Below, in pieces: positions 1 through 7,738 of a DNA stretch of 20,857 bases. The DNA is taken from assembly GCA_902488965.1 (NCBI GenBank), contig CABTYA010000007.1, positions 1-20,857 of the forward strand, in the 5' to 3' direction. Source of the DNA: an uncultured Veillonellaceae bacterium. GTDB lineage: Bacteria; Bacillota; Negativicutes; Veillonellales; Negativicoccaceae. Both the position numbers and the translations under genes were made by a program. Every line of letters starts with the position of its first letter. The first letter of the stretch is position 1. The notes under the pieces were generated by a model that saw nothing but the letters and a program-made list of their open reading frames with translations, ran no database searches and was not told where the DNA came from.

Positions 1-146
1 AGACGGGAATCAAACCCGCGGAGATTTGGGCGATATTGGTGCGCGAACATCAGCTCGCCGCCCGCGAAGACGAATGTCTGATTCATCGGACGGGGACGTA
101 TCGACGAGCGGCCGACGGCACGTGCCGCACCCCTATGGAGGAATGA
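1..146 (+). CDS. 3' end of a DUF2344 / TIGR03936-family protein (partial)
   Basis: The frame beginning at base 3 is open from the window edge to TGA at 144-146 and encodes about 47 residues. The tail contains IKPAEIWAIL and then CLIHRTGTYR, close to what I remember as the C-terminus of DUF2344 (TIGR03936) proteins, which often end with a 'HRTGLYVE' type motif. These proteins usually sit beside a B12-binding radical SAM protein and just upstream of rng in Bacillota; their role is unclear. The stop lies 2 bases before the rng start, and the rng ribosome binding site (137-141) is inside this gene, so translation is probably coupled. Only the tail is visible, so the family call rests on a short match plus the neighbour. 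Confidence 0.6.
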   Translation, partial: TGIKPAEIWAILVREHQLAAREDECLIHRTGTYRRAADGTCRTPMEE

Positions 147-148
147 TC

Positions 149-1567
149 ATGAACCAAATGCTGCTGTCGGTCGCCGACGGCGAATTGCGCATGGCGATAC
201 TGACCGACGGCGTACTCACGGACCTTGCCACGGAGGCACTGCAAGCGCCGGTGCGGCTCGGCCAAATTTATAAAGGCACGGTCAAAAACGTCGTGCCGGC
301 GCTCGATGCGGCTTTTGTCGATATCGGGACAGGCGTCAATGCCTACCTGCCGCTGCTGGACGGGCGCACGACGGATATGCACGGCCGCAAAATCAGTGTC
401 GGGGCGGCGGTGATGGTGCAGGTGAGCAAAGAGGCGCGCGGCACCAAGGGTCCGATGGTCACACCGAAAGTCTCGCTGGCGGGACGCTATGCGGTTCTGC
501 TGACGGAGGCGGCCCATGTCGGCGTCTCGAAAAAAGTCACCGCCGACGACGAACGCGCCCGTTTGCGGCGTATCGGTCTGGCCGCCGTCGATGCGCATGA
601 CGGCCGATTCGGACTGGTCTTTCGGACGGCGGCGCGGGGGACACCGACAGCCGAGATCCGTGAAGACATCGACTACCTGATTCGCACGTATACGGTGCTT
701 TATAAGCGGGCGTTGCGGACACGGGGCGCGGTGTGTCTGTATCGGGAGGCGGATTTGGTCGTGCGGACGGTGCGTGACGGACTGGACGGAATCGAGGAGG
801 TTCGCACGGACGACCCCGATGTGTACGAACGGCTGTGCGAGCTGATCGGTGATACCCGTCCGCAGCTGGCGGTGACGTGCGAGCGCGATGCGGACCTTTT
901 CGGCAACAGCGGTGTCGATCGGGCGGCGGCCGCCTTGTTGTCGCGGCGCGTGGAGTTGCCGGGAGGCGGCTACCTCATCATCGACCCGACGGAAGCGCTG
1001 ACGGCGATCGATGTCAACTCCGGCGTCGATCGCGGCGGGCGTGACCGCGAAGAATCCGCCCTGCGGGTCAATCTCGAGGCGGCCGATGCCATCGCGCGAC
1101 AGTTGCGGCTGCGCAATATCGGCGGGATGATTGTCGTCGATTTCATTAGTATGCGCCGCCAAGCGAATCAAGAGACGCTGTTGGCACGACTGCGGGCGGC
1201 GGTGCGCACCGATCGGGTACGGACGACGGTACTCGATATGACGGCGCTCGGCCTTGTCGAGATGACGCGTCAACGGACGGGCGAGACCTGGGCGGAGCGT
1301 CGCTATGATCGTTGCCCGACATGCGACGGCGACGGCTATGTCCGTACCGCGGCCTCGATTGCGACCGATGCGGTCGCGCAGGCACGGGCGACGCTGGCGG
1401 CGGGCGCGTCGCCGCTGGTGATGGAAGTCCATGCCGATGTCTATCCGGTTGCGACGACATTGTACCCGGCAGAAAAATTACGGCAGCTGCTGGGACGGCC
1501 GGCCCGCTGGGAGGCGCGCACGGGCGGCCGGCGCGAGGCGGTGAGCCTGCTGGCGGATCAAGAGTAA
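149..1567 (+). CDS. rng: Ribonuclease G (RNase E/G family)
   Basis: The product (472 aa) is a single-strand-specific endoribonuclease of the RNase E/G family, used in 5' maturation of 16S rRNA and in mRNA decay; it acts in the cytoplasm. An S1-like RNA-binding segment begins near residue 38 (IYKGTVKNVVPALDAAFVDI). The two metal-binding aspartates of the DNase I-like domain are visible as D288 in AIDVNSG and D331 in VVDFISM. The Zn-link motif CPTCDGDG, which joins protomers, starts at C389. The length matches RNase G, without the long C-terminal scaffold of RNase E. I chose ATG 149 because GGAGG at 137-141 lies 7 bases upstream; ATG 143 would be only one base from it. The frame stays open further upstream only because it shadows the previous gene. 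trmB follows after 15 bases. Confidence 0.93.
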   Translation: MNQMLLSVADGELRMAILTDGVLTDLATEALQAPVRLGQIYKGTVKNVVPALDAAFVDIGTGVNAYLPLLDGRTTDMHGRKISVGAAVMVQVSKEARGTKGPMVTPKVSLAGRYAVLLTEAAHVGVSKKVTADDERARLRRIGLAAVDAHDGRFGLVFRTAARGTPTAEIREDIDYLIRTYTVLYKRALRTRGAVCLYREADLVVRTVRDGLDGIEEVRTDDPDVYERLCELIGDTRPQLAVTCERDADLFGNSGVDRAAAALLSRRVELPGGGYLIIDPTEALTAIDVNSGVDRGGRDREESALRVNLEAADAIARQLRLRNIGGMIVVDFISMRRQANQETLLARLRAAVRTDRVRTTVLDMTALGLVEMTRQRTGETWAERRYDRCPTCDGDGYVRTAASIATDAVAQARATLAAGASPLVMEVHADVYPVATTLYPAEKLRQLLGRPARWEARTGGRREAVSLLADQE

Positions 1568-1582
1568 ACAGAGGAGAGTACG

Positions 1583-2245
1583 ATGCGATTACGGAAGAAA
1601 CCTTGGATTGAAGAGGCGTTGCAAGATTATCGGGATATTGTTTATGCGGTCCCGCCGTCCGATATTGCCGGACACTGGCGGGCACATATCGGCGCACCGG
1701 GACCGCTGTGGGTGGAGATCGGCAGCGGTAAGGGGCAATTTATTGCGGGACTGGCGGCACAGCACCCCGAATGCAACTTGATCGGGATTGAACAGGTGCG
1801 CGATATTTTATACTACGCCGCGCAAAAAGTTCGTGCAGGCGAATTGACGAATGTCCGCCTGCTCGCTTGGAACGCCGAAGACTTGACGGCGGTTTTCGCG
1901 CCGGGAGAAATCGACCGCTTGTACTTGAACTTCAGCGACCCGTGGCCCAAAGCCCGTCATGCGAAACGGCGGCTGACTCATCATCGGTTCTTGGACAAAT
2001 ATCGTACTCTGTTGGCGGCGGACGGTGAATTGCGCTGCAAGACGGACAATCACGATTTGTTTATGTTCTCGTTGGAAGAGTGGCAGCGGTATGATTGGGA
2101 ACTTGTCGACGTGTCGATGGACCTTCATGCCGACGAACCCGCGGACAATATCCGCACCGAGTACGAAACGAAATTTTCCGCCAAGGGGCAGCCGATTTAT
2201 CAGGCGATTGTACGACCGCCGAAAGGATGCGCAGACGATGAGTAA
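1583..2245 (+). CDS. trmB: tRNA (guanine-N7-)-methyltransferase TrmB
   Basis: A 220-aa SAM-dependent enzyme that makes m7G46 in the variable loop of tRNAs. The SAM-binding motif I is WVEIGSGKGQF (residues 43-53). The family hallmark NFSDPWPKARHAKRRL lies at 116-131, and the tail FSAKGQPIYQ is also typical of the family. A GAGGAG site precedes ATG 1583. The gene follows rng by 15 bases and overlaps the next gene by 8 bases, so it is the middle of a co-transcribed run. Length is normal for the family. Confidence 0.96.
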   Translation: MRLRKKPWIEEALQDYRDIVYAVPPSDIAGHWRAHIGAPGPLWVEIGSGKGQFIAGLAAQHPECNLIGIEQVRDILYYAAQKVRAGELTNVRLLAWNAEDLTAVFAPGEIDRLYLNFSDPWPKARHAKRRLTHHRFLDKYRTLLAADGELRCKTDNHDLFMFSLEEWQRYDWELVDVSMDLHADEPADNIRTEYETKFSAKGQPIYQAIVRPPKGCADDE

Positions 2246-3488
2246 ATGGATCCGGAAATTAAAAAATGCCGATCCCGCTACGTTGATGTTTTGGCTGGTC
2301 GTGATTTTGGTCGGCATCGGTGCGGGCAATGTAGTGAGTTCCACAGCGTACATGAATCTGCATGCCGGGGAGGCGGCGACACATCATCTTCTGCGGCACA
2401 TCACCTTTATCGGCGTGGGCGGGATATCGGGCGTTGCGGCCTGGTGGGCGGTTCGGACCCGGTTGATGCGGCAACCCCTGACGCTCGCCGTACTGACAAT
2501 CGTGACGGTGCTCCTGCTTGCGATGGTGCTGATTGCGGGTGTGACGGTCAACGGCGCGCGTCGTTGGCTACCGATCGGGTCGCTGACTTTTCAGCCGTCG
2601 GAGGTGGCCAAGTTTGTCGCGGTTCTGTGGTCGGCGAAGTACCTGGCCGTACTGCGCCAGCGCAAGCAGCCGATCCGTCTGTGGGGAGTGTTGCGGGATA
2701 TGTTGCACAAACAGTGGTCGCACTGGAAAGACTGGAAACCGCTGATTATTCCTTTTATTTTCGCCGTCGAAGTGTTTCGTCAGCCGGACTTCGGGACGGT
2801 GCTGATTATCCTGGGCGTGCCGATTATGCTGTACATCATCGCGGGACTTTCACTGAAGGAAATCGGTGCTACGCTGGCGGCGCTGGTGATATTCTTCGTG
2901 GGGGCGGTCATGGACGCGCCCTATCGGATGGAACGACTGATTGTCTACTATGACCCCTTCCGCTATGCACGGGATCTGGGCTACCAAAGTGTGCAGAGCA
3001 TCATCGCGGTCGGCTCCGGCGGTCTCGTCGGGCAAGGTGCGGGACGCGGCCACAGTAAGTACGCCTACCTGCCGGAACAGTACACGGACTTTGCGTTTTC
3101 CGTTTTTGCGCAGGAACAGGGTTTTTTAGGCTCGGTGCTGGTGCTGGCCTGTTTTGTGGGTATCCTGTGGCTGGGGTGGCGAATGGCGATGCGTACACCC
3201 GACCGTTACGGGAGATACTGCATCTACGGCCTGACGGCATTGCTTGCGGGACAGGGATTGTATAACATCGGCATGACGGTGGGCATTATGCCGGTCACGG
3301 GCGTGCCGCTTCCCTTCATCAGCTTCGGCGGTACGTCAATGGTCATGTGCCTGACCGCGGTCGGCACGATCATCGGCATTTGGCAGGTGGCTTGTGAAAA
3401 ACGCGAACGCCTGGCCCGCGCCCTGCATCGGGAAGCCCTGACGGGCGGGCGGCCGCTGCGGGTGCCGCATCTTCGTGAGCGGGCTTGA
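2238..3488 (+). CDS. ftsW: SEDS-family peptidoglycan glycosyltransferase FtsW/RodA
   Basis: A 416-aa polytopic membrane protein of the shape, elongation, division and sporulation (SEDS) family, which polymerises lipid II into glycan strands with a partner class b PBP. Visible signatures are NGARRWLPIG with FQPSEVAKF, QPDFGTVLII near residue 182, the loop YLPEQYTDFAF (the TDF aspartate is D284, at the position of the essential acidic residue in the family), and the C-terminal PVTGVPLPFISFGGTSM. Start ATG 2238 overlaps trmB by 8 bases and has a weak GAAAGG site upstream; the longer open frame back to 2025 lies inside trmB. FtsW, RodA and SpoVE cannot be separated by eye. No mur or pbp genes are adjacent, so FtsW is a best guess. 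Confidence 0.88.
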   Translation: MSKWIRKLKNADPATLMFWLVVILVGIGAGNVVSSTAYMNLHAGEAATHHLLRHITFIGVGGISGVAAWWAVRTRLMRQPLTLAVLTIVTVLLLAMVLIAGVTVNGARRWLPIGSLTFQPSEVAKFVAVLWSAKYLAVLRQRKQPIRLWGVLRDMLHKQWSHWKDWKPLIIPFIFAVEVFRQPDFGTVLIILGVPIMLYIIAGLSLKEIGATLAALVIFFVGAVMDAPYRMERLIVYYDPFRYARDLGYQSVQSIIAVGSGGLVGQGAGRGHSKYAYLPEQYTDFAFSVFAQEQGFLGSVLVLACFVGILWLGWRMAMRTPDRYGRYCIYGLTALLAGQGLYNIGMTVGIMPVTGVPLPFISFGGTSMVMCLTAVGTIIGIWQVACEKRERLARALHREALTGGRPLRVPHLRERA

Positions 3489-3512
3489 CGAATGCGCATC
3501 ATGCGGTATAAT
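3485..3512 (+). promoter_or_regulatory. Sigma-A promoter for uraA
   Basis: TTGACG at 3485-3490, a 16-base spacer and TATAAT at 3507-3512 make a near-consensus housekeeping promoter. The -35 box overlaps the ftsW stop codon. Transcription should begin near 3519, just upstream of the PyrR-type leader. Confidence 0.85.
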
Positions 3513-3532
3513 AGAACAGATAAAACCTTTAA

Positions 3533-3604
3533 TTCAGTCCTGTGAGGCTGACAAGGATGAGCGCAAAACGAGCGAGGACTCTCCATGTCGGCGAGTCCTT
3601 TTTT
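3533..3604 (+). promoter_or_regulatory. PyrR-type attenuator leader of uraA
   Basis: The leader resembles the PyrR-binding loop of Bacillus pyr operons. A stem pairs 3533-3541 with 3554-3561 (TCCT with AGGA, TTCA with TGAG, G3537 bulged), and the loop carries the conserved GAGGCT. It is followed by an intrinsic terminator (3575-3604). AGTCCT at 3536-3541 is also an exact reverse complement of AGGACT at 3575-3580, so the 5' arm can form an antiterminator that breaks the terminator. By analogy, PyrR bound with UMP would stabilise the binding loop, release the terminator and switch off uracil uptake when pyrimidines are plentiful. The PyrR gene itself is not in the window. Confidence 0.85.
3575..3604 (+). 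terminator. Attenuator terminator of the uraA leader
   Basis: AGGACTC (3575-3581) pairs with GAGTCCT (3593-3599) around an 11-base loop, and six T follow from 3599. It is the conditional terminator of the PyrR leader and may also end read-through from ftsW. Confidence 0.88.
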
Positions 3605-3625
3605 CATGCGCCGGAGGAGGAAACG

Positions 3626-4894
3626 ATGAAAAAAATAGTGGATGTAGACGAACGATTACCGATTTTGCAGACGATTCCGCTGAGTATTCAGCATTTGTTC
3701 GCCATGTTCGGGGCGACGGTGCTGGTGCCGTTTTTGCTCAAGGTCGACCCGGCGACGGCGCTCTTGATGAACGGCATCGGGACGCTGTTGTACTTGTGGA
3801 TTTGTAAGGGGCGGCTGCCGGCGTACTTGGGGTCGAGTTTTGCGTTTATCACACCGGTACTGACGGTGATGTCGCTGCCGCTCGGCGGCTACGGTGCGGC
3901 CCAGGGCGGGTTCATCGCATTCGGTCTGTGCTTCATGCTGCTGTCGCTGATTGTGAGCAAGGTCGGCGTCGATTGGATTGACGTGATGTTCCCGCCGGCC
4001 GCTATGGGGGCGATTGTGGCGATCATCGGGCTGGAGCTCGCCCCGTCGGCGATGTCGATGGCGGGATTGGTCGGCGACCCCGCGGCGGATCTGGGAATCC
4101 CGGCGGACAAGGCCGTCGGCGTGTCGCTCTTTACGCTGGCGGTCACGGTCCTGGTGTCGATGCTGGGACGCGGATTTTTCTCGGTCATTCCGATTTTGAC
4201 GGGGGTCGTTGCGGGCTATATCGCCTCGCTCTGCGTGGGCATCGTCGATTTGGATGCGATTGCGGCCGCGCCGTGGCTGGCCGTGCCGACATTCTATCAG
4301 CCGGTGTTTAACTGGCAGGCGATTTTCATCATTCTGCCGGCCGTGTTTGTCGTTTTTGCCGAGCATATCGGGCATCTCATCGTGACGAGCAACGTCATCG
4401 GCCGCGACCTGATGCATGACCCGGGGCTGTCGCGCTCGCTCTTTGCCGACGGGCTGGCCAATGTCCTCTCCGGCTTTGCCGGGGCGACGCCGAATACGAC
4501 TTACGGGGAAAATATCGGCGTCATGGCCATCACGCGTGTATACAGCGTGTGGGTCATCGGCGGCGCGGCGGTGATTGCGGTGCTGTGCTCCTTTGTCGGT
4601 AAGATTGCGGCCGTCATTCACGGCATTCCCGTGCCGGTCATGGGCGGCGTCTGCGTGCTGCTCTTCGGGATTATCGCGACGACGGGCCTGCGCATGCTCG
4701 TCGACCGTAAGGTCGACTACACGAAACCGTCGAATATGATTCTGACGGCGGTGACGATGATTACGGGGCTGTCGGGTGCGGTGCTCAATGTCGGGCCGTT
4801 CCACTTGAAAGGGATGGCGCTGGCGACGGTGGTGGCGATCGTGATTGCCCTCACGATGCGGCTGATTCACCGCGTGATGCCGGCGGAAGAGTGA
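3626..4894 (+). CDS. uraA: Uracil permease (NCS2 family)
   Basis: A 422-aa polytopic membrane protein of the nucleobase/cation symporter-2 family that imports uracil with protons. QHLFAMFGATVLVPFLL lies near the N-terminus. AEHIGH carries E246 and H250, which align with the uracil-binding E241 and H245 of E. coli UraA, and TPNTTYGENIGVMAITRVYS carries E295, matching E290. This set separates uracil permeases from xanthine/urate members, and the PyrR leader supports the substrate. ATG 3626 has a GGAGGAGG site 5 bases upstream; the open frame back to 3542 is leader sequence. The gene is transcribed alone and ends in a terminator at 4938-4962. In Bacillus the equivalent gene is called pyrP. Confidence 0.94.
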   Translation: MKKIVDVDERLPILQTIPLSIQHLFAMFGATVLVPFLLKVDPATALLMNGIGTLLYLWICKGRLPAYLGSSFAFITPVLTVMSLPLGGYGAAQGGFIAFGLCFMLLSLIVSKVGVDWIDVMFPPAAMGAIVAIIGLELAPSAMSMAGLVGDPAADLGIPADKAVGVSLFTLAVTVLVSMLGRGFFSVIPILTGVVAGYIASLCVGIVDLDAIAAAPWLAVPTFYQPVFNWQAIFIILPAVFVVFAEHIGHLIVTSNVIGRDLMHDPGLSRSLFADGLANVLSGFAGATPNTTYGENIGVMAITRVYSVWVIGGAAVIAVLCSFVGKIAAVIHGIPVPVMGGVCVLLFGIIATTGLRMLVDRKVDYTKPSNMILTAVTMITGLSGAVLNVGPFHLKGMALATVVAIVIALTMRLIHRVMPAEE

Positions 4895-4937
4895 GCGACC
4901 GCCGCCTGTTCATAAACGGAAAAGAGAAACGATACGA

Positions 4938-4962
4938 ACCACGCCTGCGGGCGTGGTTTTTT
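4938..4962 (+). terminator. Intrinsic terminator after uraA
   Basis: ACCACGCC (4938-4945) and GGCGTGGT (4950-4957) form a perfect 8-bp stem with a TGCG loop, followed by a run of six T. Confidence 0.92.
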
Positions 4963-4971
4963 GTCGGGTGT

Positions 4972-5001
4972 GCGACGGAGACGCCTTCTCTTTGGTATAA
5001 T
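4972..5001 (+). promoter_or_regulatory. Promoter for the secreted-protein gene at 5041
   Basis: TATAAT at 4996-5001 is preceded by TGG, giving an extended -10. The -35 is weak: GCGACG at 4972-4977 with an 18-base spacer. Together with the terminator just upstream it defines a new transcription unit. Confidence 0.7.
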
Positions 5002-5040
5002 AAAGACAGAACGCAACAATGCGGAGTCAGGAGGGATAGG

Positions 5041-5514
5041 ATGAACAAGATGATGCTGTGGGCGGCGTGCTGGTGCGTCGGTGTGTGGACGGCCGGGGCG
5101 GCGTCGCTCTTGCCGCCGTTGCCGGTACTGCCGACACCGAGCGGGCCGATTGTCGGCGCGACGAGTGTCGCCCCGCCGCCGCTGCCCGAGCCGGCACCGA
5201 AGGAGCCGCAAGTGACGCCCGTGACGATTGACGAGGCGTGGGCGGTCGACGGGCGGACGGTCGAGATCACGCTGGGGGCGGATGCACCGCAGCCGACGGA
5301 GCTGCGCGAGTTCACGCTGTGGCCGACGCAGGAAATCCGCCGCATCACGGCGACGGACGATCCGCGCGTGTGGCGACTCGAAACGGACGCGCTGATTCCC
5401 GACACGATGTATCGGATACGCTATCGGGGCGGCGAGGAGGCGCTCTTTCGGACGATGCGCACCGAGCGGGAGACGAATGAACGCTACAAAGGACGGCACG
5501 GCGATTCTTTTTGA
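5041..5514 (+). CDS. Small secreted proline-rich protein, function unknown
   Basis: I do not recognise this 157-aa protein. The N-terminus is a Sec signal peptide with a hydrophobic core (residues 4-17) and a likely cleavage after A20 or A21. Residues 24-56 are very rich in Pro (PLPVLPTPSGP, PPPLPEPAPKEP), which suggests an extended linker or wall-spanning segment. The rest (about 57-140) looks like one small beta-rich domain (DGRTVEITLGADAPQP, LWPTQEIRRITATDD, PDTMYRIRYRGGEEALFRT), in pattern like an Ig-like or fibronectin-like fold; that is inference. The tail is charged. AGGAGGG at 5029-5035 supports ATG 5041. It may be co-transcribed with the EF-G-like gene 71 bases downstream, since no clear terminator separates them. 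Confidence 0.75.
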   Translation: MNKMMLWAACWCVGVWTAGAASLLPPLPVLPTPSGPIVGATSVAPPPLPEPAPKEPQVTPVTIDEAWAVDGRTVEITLGADAPQPTELREFTLWPTQEIRRITATDDPRVWRLETDALIPDTMYRIRYRGGEEALFRTMRTERETNERYKGRHGDSF

Positions 5515-5533
5515 CGAAAAAAGGAAATCGCCG
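5499..5533 (+). other. Stem-loop spanning the stop codon of the secreted-protein gene
   Basis: CGGCGATT (5499-5506) pairs with AATCGCCG (5526-5533), and inside it TTTTT (5508-5512) pairs with AAAAA (5517-5521). The TGA stop (5512-5514) sits at the top of the hairpin. No T-run follows on either strand, so it does not look like a normal terminator; it could affect mRNA stability or expression of the next gene. Confidence 0.5.
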
Positions 5534-5585
5534 CGGCAGGGAGAATGAAGACAACAGTATAGTTCGGTCATGAGGAGGCGGTATG

Positions 5586-7649
5586 ATGAAAGAACAGGCA
5601 GGCGCCAATGTGCGTAACGTCGCCGTGCTGTCACATGACGGCGCGGGCAAAACGGCAGTGGTGGAAAATTTGCTGGTGGTCAGCGGGGCATTGGAAAGTG
5701 TCGGCACGGGAGCGGACAATCAACACGTGTTGGACTATGAACCGGAAGAAATCAAACGCAACGTCACGATTCAAATGGGCATCGCGCCCTGTGAATGGAA
5801 GGGCTATAAACTCAACTTCATCGACACACCGGGGTACAGCGAGTTTTCCGGCGAAGTGCGCGCGGCATTGCGCGCCTGTGACGGAATTCTCATCGTCGTC
5901 TCTGCGGAGTCGGGCGTCGAAGTCGATACCGAACGCGCTTGGGCGTACGGCGACGAGCTGCATTTGCCGCGGATGATTTTTATCAACAAGATGGACGCCG
6001 AGCCGGCGGACTACGACGCGACGCTCAACCGGATGCGCGAGCTGTTCGGCAAATCGGTCATGCCGCTGCATCTGCCGATCGGCAGCGGGGCGGACTTCAC
6101 CGGCATCATCGACATCGTAAAACTCACCGCGACGACGTGGGAAGGCGGCCAAGAACGTGAAATCGAGATCCCCGAGCCGTACTTGGAACGGGCGAAAGAA
6201 GTCCGTGAGATGGCGATTGAAGCGGCGGCGGAAGGCGACGACATTCTGCTCGAAAAATACCTCGACGGCGGCGAGCTCACCGTCGAAGAGATCCGCTTGG
6301 GCTTGCGCGAAGGGATGAAATCGGGACGGGTCACTCCCGTCATGATCGGTTCGGCACAGCGGCAGATCGGGCTGGACAAGATGCTCGACCGCATCATCCG
6401 CTACATGCCCGATGCGTCGGCCCGCGTCATGGAAGGACGTAACCCCGACACGGAAGCGCCGGTGACCGTCCATGCGGACAATCCCTTTACGGCGTTTGTC
6501 TTCAAAACCGTTCTCGACCCCTTTGCGGGCAAGATGAGCTATATTCGCGTCATCTCGGGCGAATTGCAGGAAGGCGACAAACTCTACAATCGCACCCAAC
6601 GCAAGACGGAACGCTTTACGAAAATGTTCACCCTTGTCGGCAAACGGCAAGTCCCGCTCACCCAGGCGGGAGTCGGCGACATCATTGTCATTCCCAAGCT
6701 GGAAGCCAAGACGGGAGACACCTTCTCCGATGCGAATTTCCCCGTCGTTTACGACGGCATTCGCTTCCCGAAACCGCTCTACATCGTTGCGGTCGAGCCG
6801 GAAGCAAAGGGCGATGAAGAAAAACTCACCGCCGGCCTGATGAAACTGTCGGACGAAGACCCGACGCTGATCGTCGTGAAAGACCCCGAAGTACGACAGA
6901 CGCTGGTCTACTCGATGGGCGAGATTCACTTGCAGCACAACCTCGCCAAACTGGAACGCAAGTACGGTGCGAAAGCCCGCCTTGTCGAGCCGAAAGTGCC
7001 CTATCGGGAAACTATTCTCGGCAGTGCCGAGGCCGAAGGCAAACACAAGAAACAAAGCGGCGGGCACGGTCAGTACGGCCATGTCTTTATCCGTATCGAG
7101 CCGAGCACGGAAGAATTCGTCTTTATCGATGATATTTTCGGCGGCGCCGTCCCGCGGCAATATATTCCCGCAGTCGAAAAAGGCGCACGGGAAACATTGG
7201 AAAAAGGGCTGATTGCGGGCTACCCGATGATCGGAATCCAAGTGACGCTCTATGACGGCTCGTACCACTCCGTCGACTCGTCGGAACTCGCCTTCAAGGT
7301 GGCGGCGGCGCAGGCACTGAAAAAAGCCGTTCCGCAGGCACGGCCGATTTTGCTCCAGCCGATTGAAAGCGTCAACGTCATCGTACCGGAAGAATACACC
7401 GGCACCATCGTCGGCGACCTCTCCTCCAAGGGCGGCCGTATCCTCGGCATGGAACCGGGCGAACGCGAAGGTCTCGCCGTCGTGCGCGCCCAGGTTCCGC
7501 TGGGCAAGATGTTCGCCTACGTGACCGAGCTGCGCTCGCAGACGCAGGGACGCGGGACATTCAATATGGAATTTTACCAATACGAAGAAGTACCGCATCA
7601 GGAAGCGGAAAAAATTATCGCCGCGTTCCATGCGGGCAAAGAAGAATGA
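5586..7649 (+). CDS. fusA: Elongation factor G-like translational GTPase (EF-G paralogue)
   Basis: A 687-aa protein with the full EF-G domain layout: GTPase, beta-barrel domain II, and domains III-V. The G1 loop is SHDGAGKT (16-23), with Ser where the consensus has Gly or Ala. The switch I threonine is T61 (RNVTIQMG), G3 is DTPGY (80-84) with Tyr in place of the catalytic His of DTPGH, G4 is NKMD (134-137) and G5 is GSAQ (255-258). Domain IV/V signatures include KKQSGGHGQYGHV, DGSYHSVDSSELAFK and VPEEYTGTIVGDLSSKGG. The DTPGY form marks the EF-G2/FusA2-like branch rather than the main EF-G encoded in the str operon, and no rpsL, rpsG or tuf is adjacent. AGGAGG at 5573-5578 is 7 bases from ATG 5586 and only 4 from the alternative ATG 5583. 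Its exact role (translocation, recycling or stress) cannot be told from sequence. Confidence 0.88.
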   Translation: MKEQAGANVRNVAVLSHDGAGKTAVVENLLVVSGALESVGTGADNQHVLDYEPEEIKRNVTIQMGIAPCEWKGYKLNFIDTPGYSEFSGEVRAALRACDGILIVVSAESGVEVDTERAWAYGDELHLPRMIFINKMDAEPADYDATLNRMRELFGKSVMPLHLPIGSGADFTGIIDIVKLTATTWEGGQEREIEIPEPYLERAKEVREMAIEAAAEGDDILLEKYLDGGELTVEEIRLGLREGMKSGRVTPVMIGSAQRQIGLDKMLDRIIRYMPDASARVMEGRNPDTEAPVTVHADNPFTAFVFKTVLDPFAGKMSYIRVISGELQEGDKLYNRTQRKTERFTKMFTLVGKRQVPLTQAGVGDIIVIPKLEAKTGDTFSDANFPVVYDGIRFPKPLYIVAVEPEAKGDEEKLTAGLMKLSDEDPTLIVVKDPEVRQTLVYSMGEIHLQHNLAKLERKYGAKARLVEPKVPYRETILGSAEAEGKHKKQSGGHGQYGHVFIRIEPSTEEFVFIDDIFGGAVPRQYIPAVEKGARETLEKGLIAGYPMIGIQVTLYDGSYHSVDSSELAFKVAAAQALKKAVPQARPILLQPIESVNVIVPEEYTGTIVGDLSSKGGRILGMEPGEREGLAVVRAQVPLGKMFAYVTELRSQTQGRGTFNMEFYQYEEVPHQEAEKIIAAFHAGKEE

Positions 7650-7650
7650 T

Positions 7651-7685
7651 ACAAACGCCGTCGGGTATTTCCCGACGGCGTTTGT
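7651..7685 (+). terminator. Terminator hairpin after the EF-G-like gene
   Basis: ACAAACGCCGTCGGG (7651-7665) and its exact reverse complement (7671-7685) form a perfect 15-bp stem with a TATTT loop, starting 2 bases after the stop codon. The T-tract is short (TTTGT inside the stem), but the position and stability support termination. Confidence 0.82.
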
Positions 7686-7694
7686 AATAGTGTA

Positions 7695-7703
7695 TGCTAT
7701 AAT
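7695..7703 (+). promoter_or_regulatory. Distal extended -10 promoter upstream of ald
   Basis: TGC followed by TATAAT (7698-7703) is a full extended -10, with no recognisable -35. A transcript from here would start near 7710, inside a GC-rich stem-loop, and have a leader of about 135 bases before ald. Confidence 0.5.
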
Positions 7704-7704
7704 G

Positions 7705-7729
7705 ACTGCGCGGCATAGCCGCGGGCAGT
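7705..7729 (+). other. GC-rich stem-loop at the distal ald transcript start
   Basis: CGCGGC (7709-7714) pairs with GCCGCG (7718-7723) around an ATA loop. Outer ACTG (7705-7708) pairs with CAGT (7726-7729) after a two-base GG bulge. No T-run follows, so it is not a typical terminator. Confidence 0.45.
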
Positions 7730-7738
7730 TATGTCGAT

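Noticed and set aside
26..148. N-terminal extension of rng
   Set aside because: Low-complexity Arg/Ser sequence that overlaps the preceding gene; GGAGG points to ATG 149.
83..1432. 449-codon minus-strand frame opposite rng
   Set aside because: Antisense shadow: Arg/His-rich composition with no domain, while rng shows catalytic motifs along its length.
3656..4870. 404-codon minus-strand frame opposite uraA
   Set aside because: Extremely rich in His, Arg and Gln, as expected from antisense to a hydrophobic membrane protein gene.
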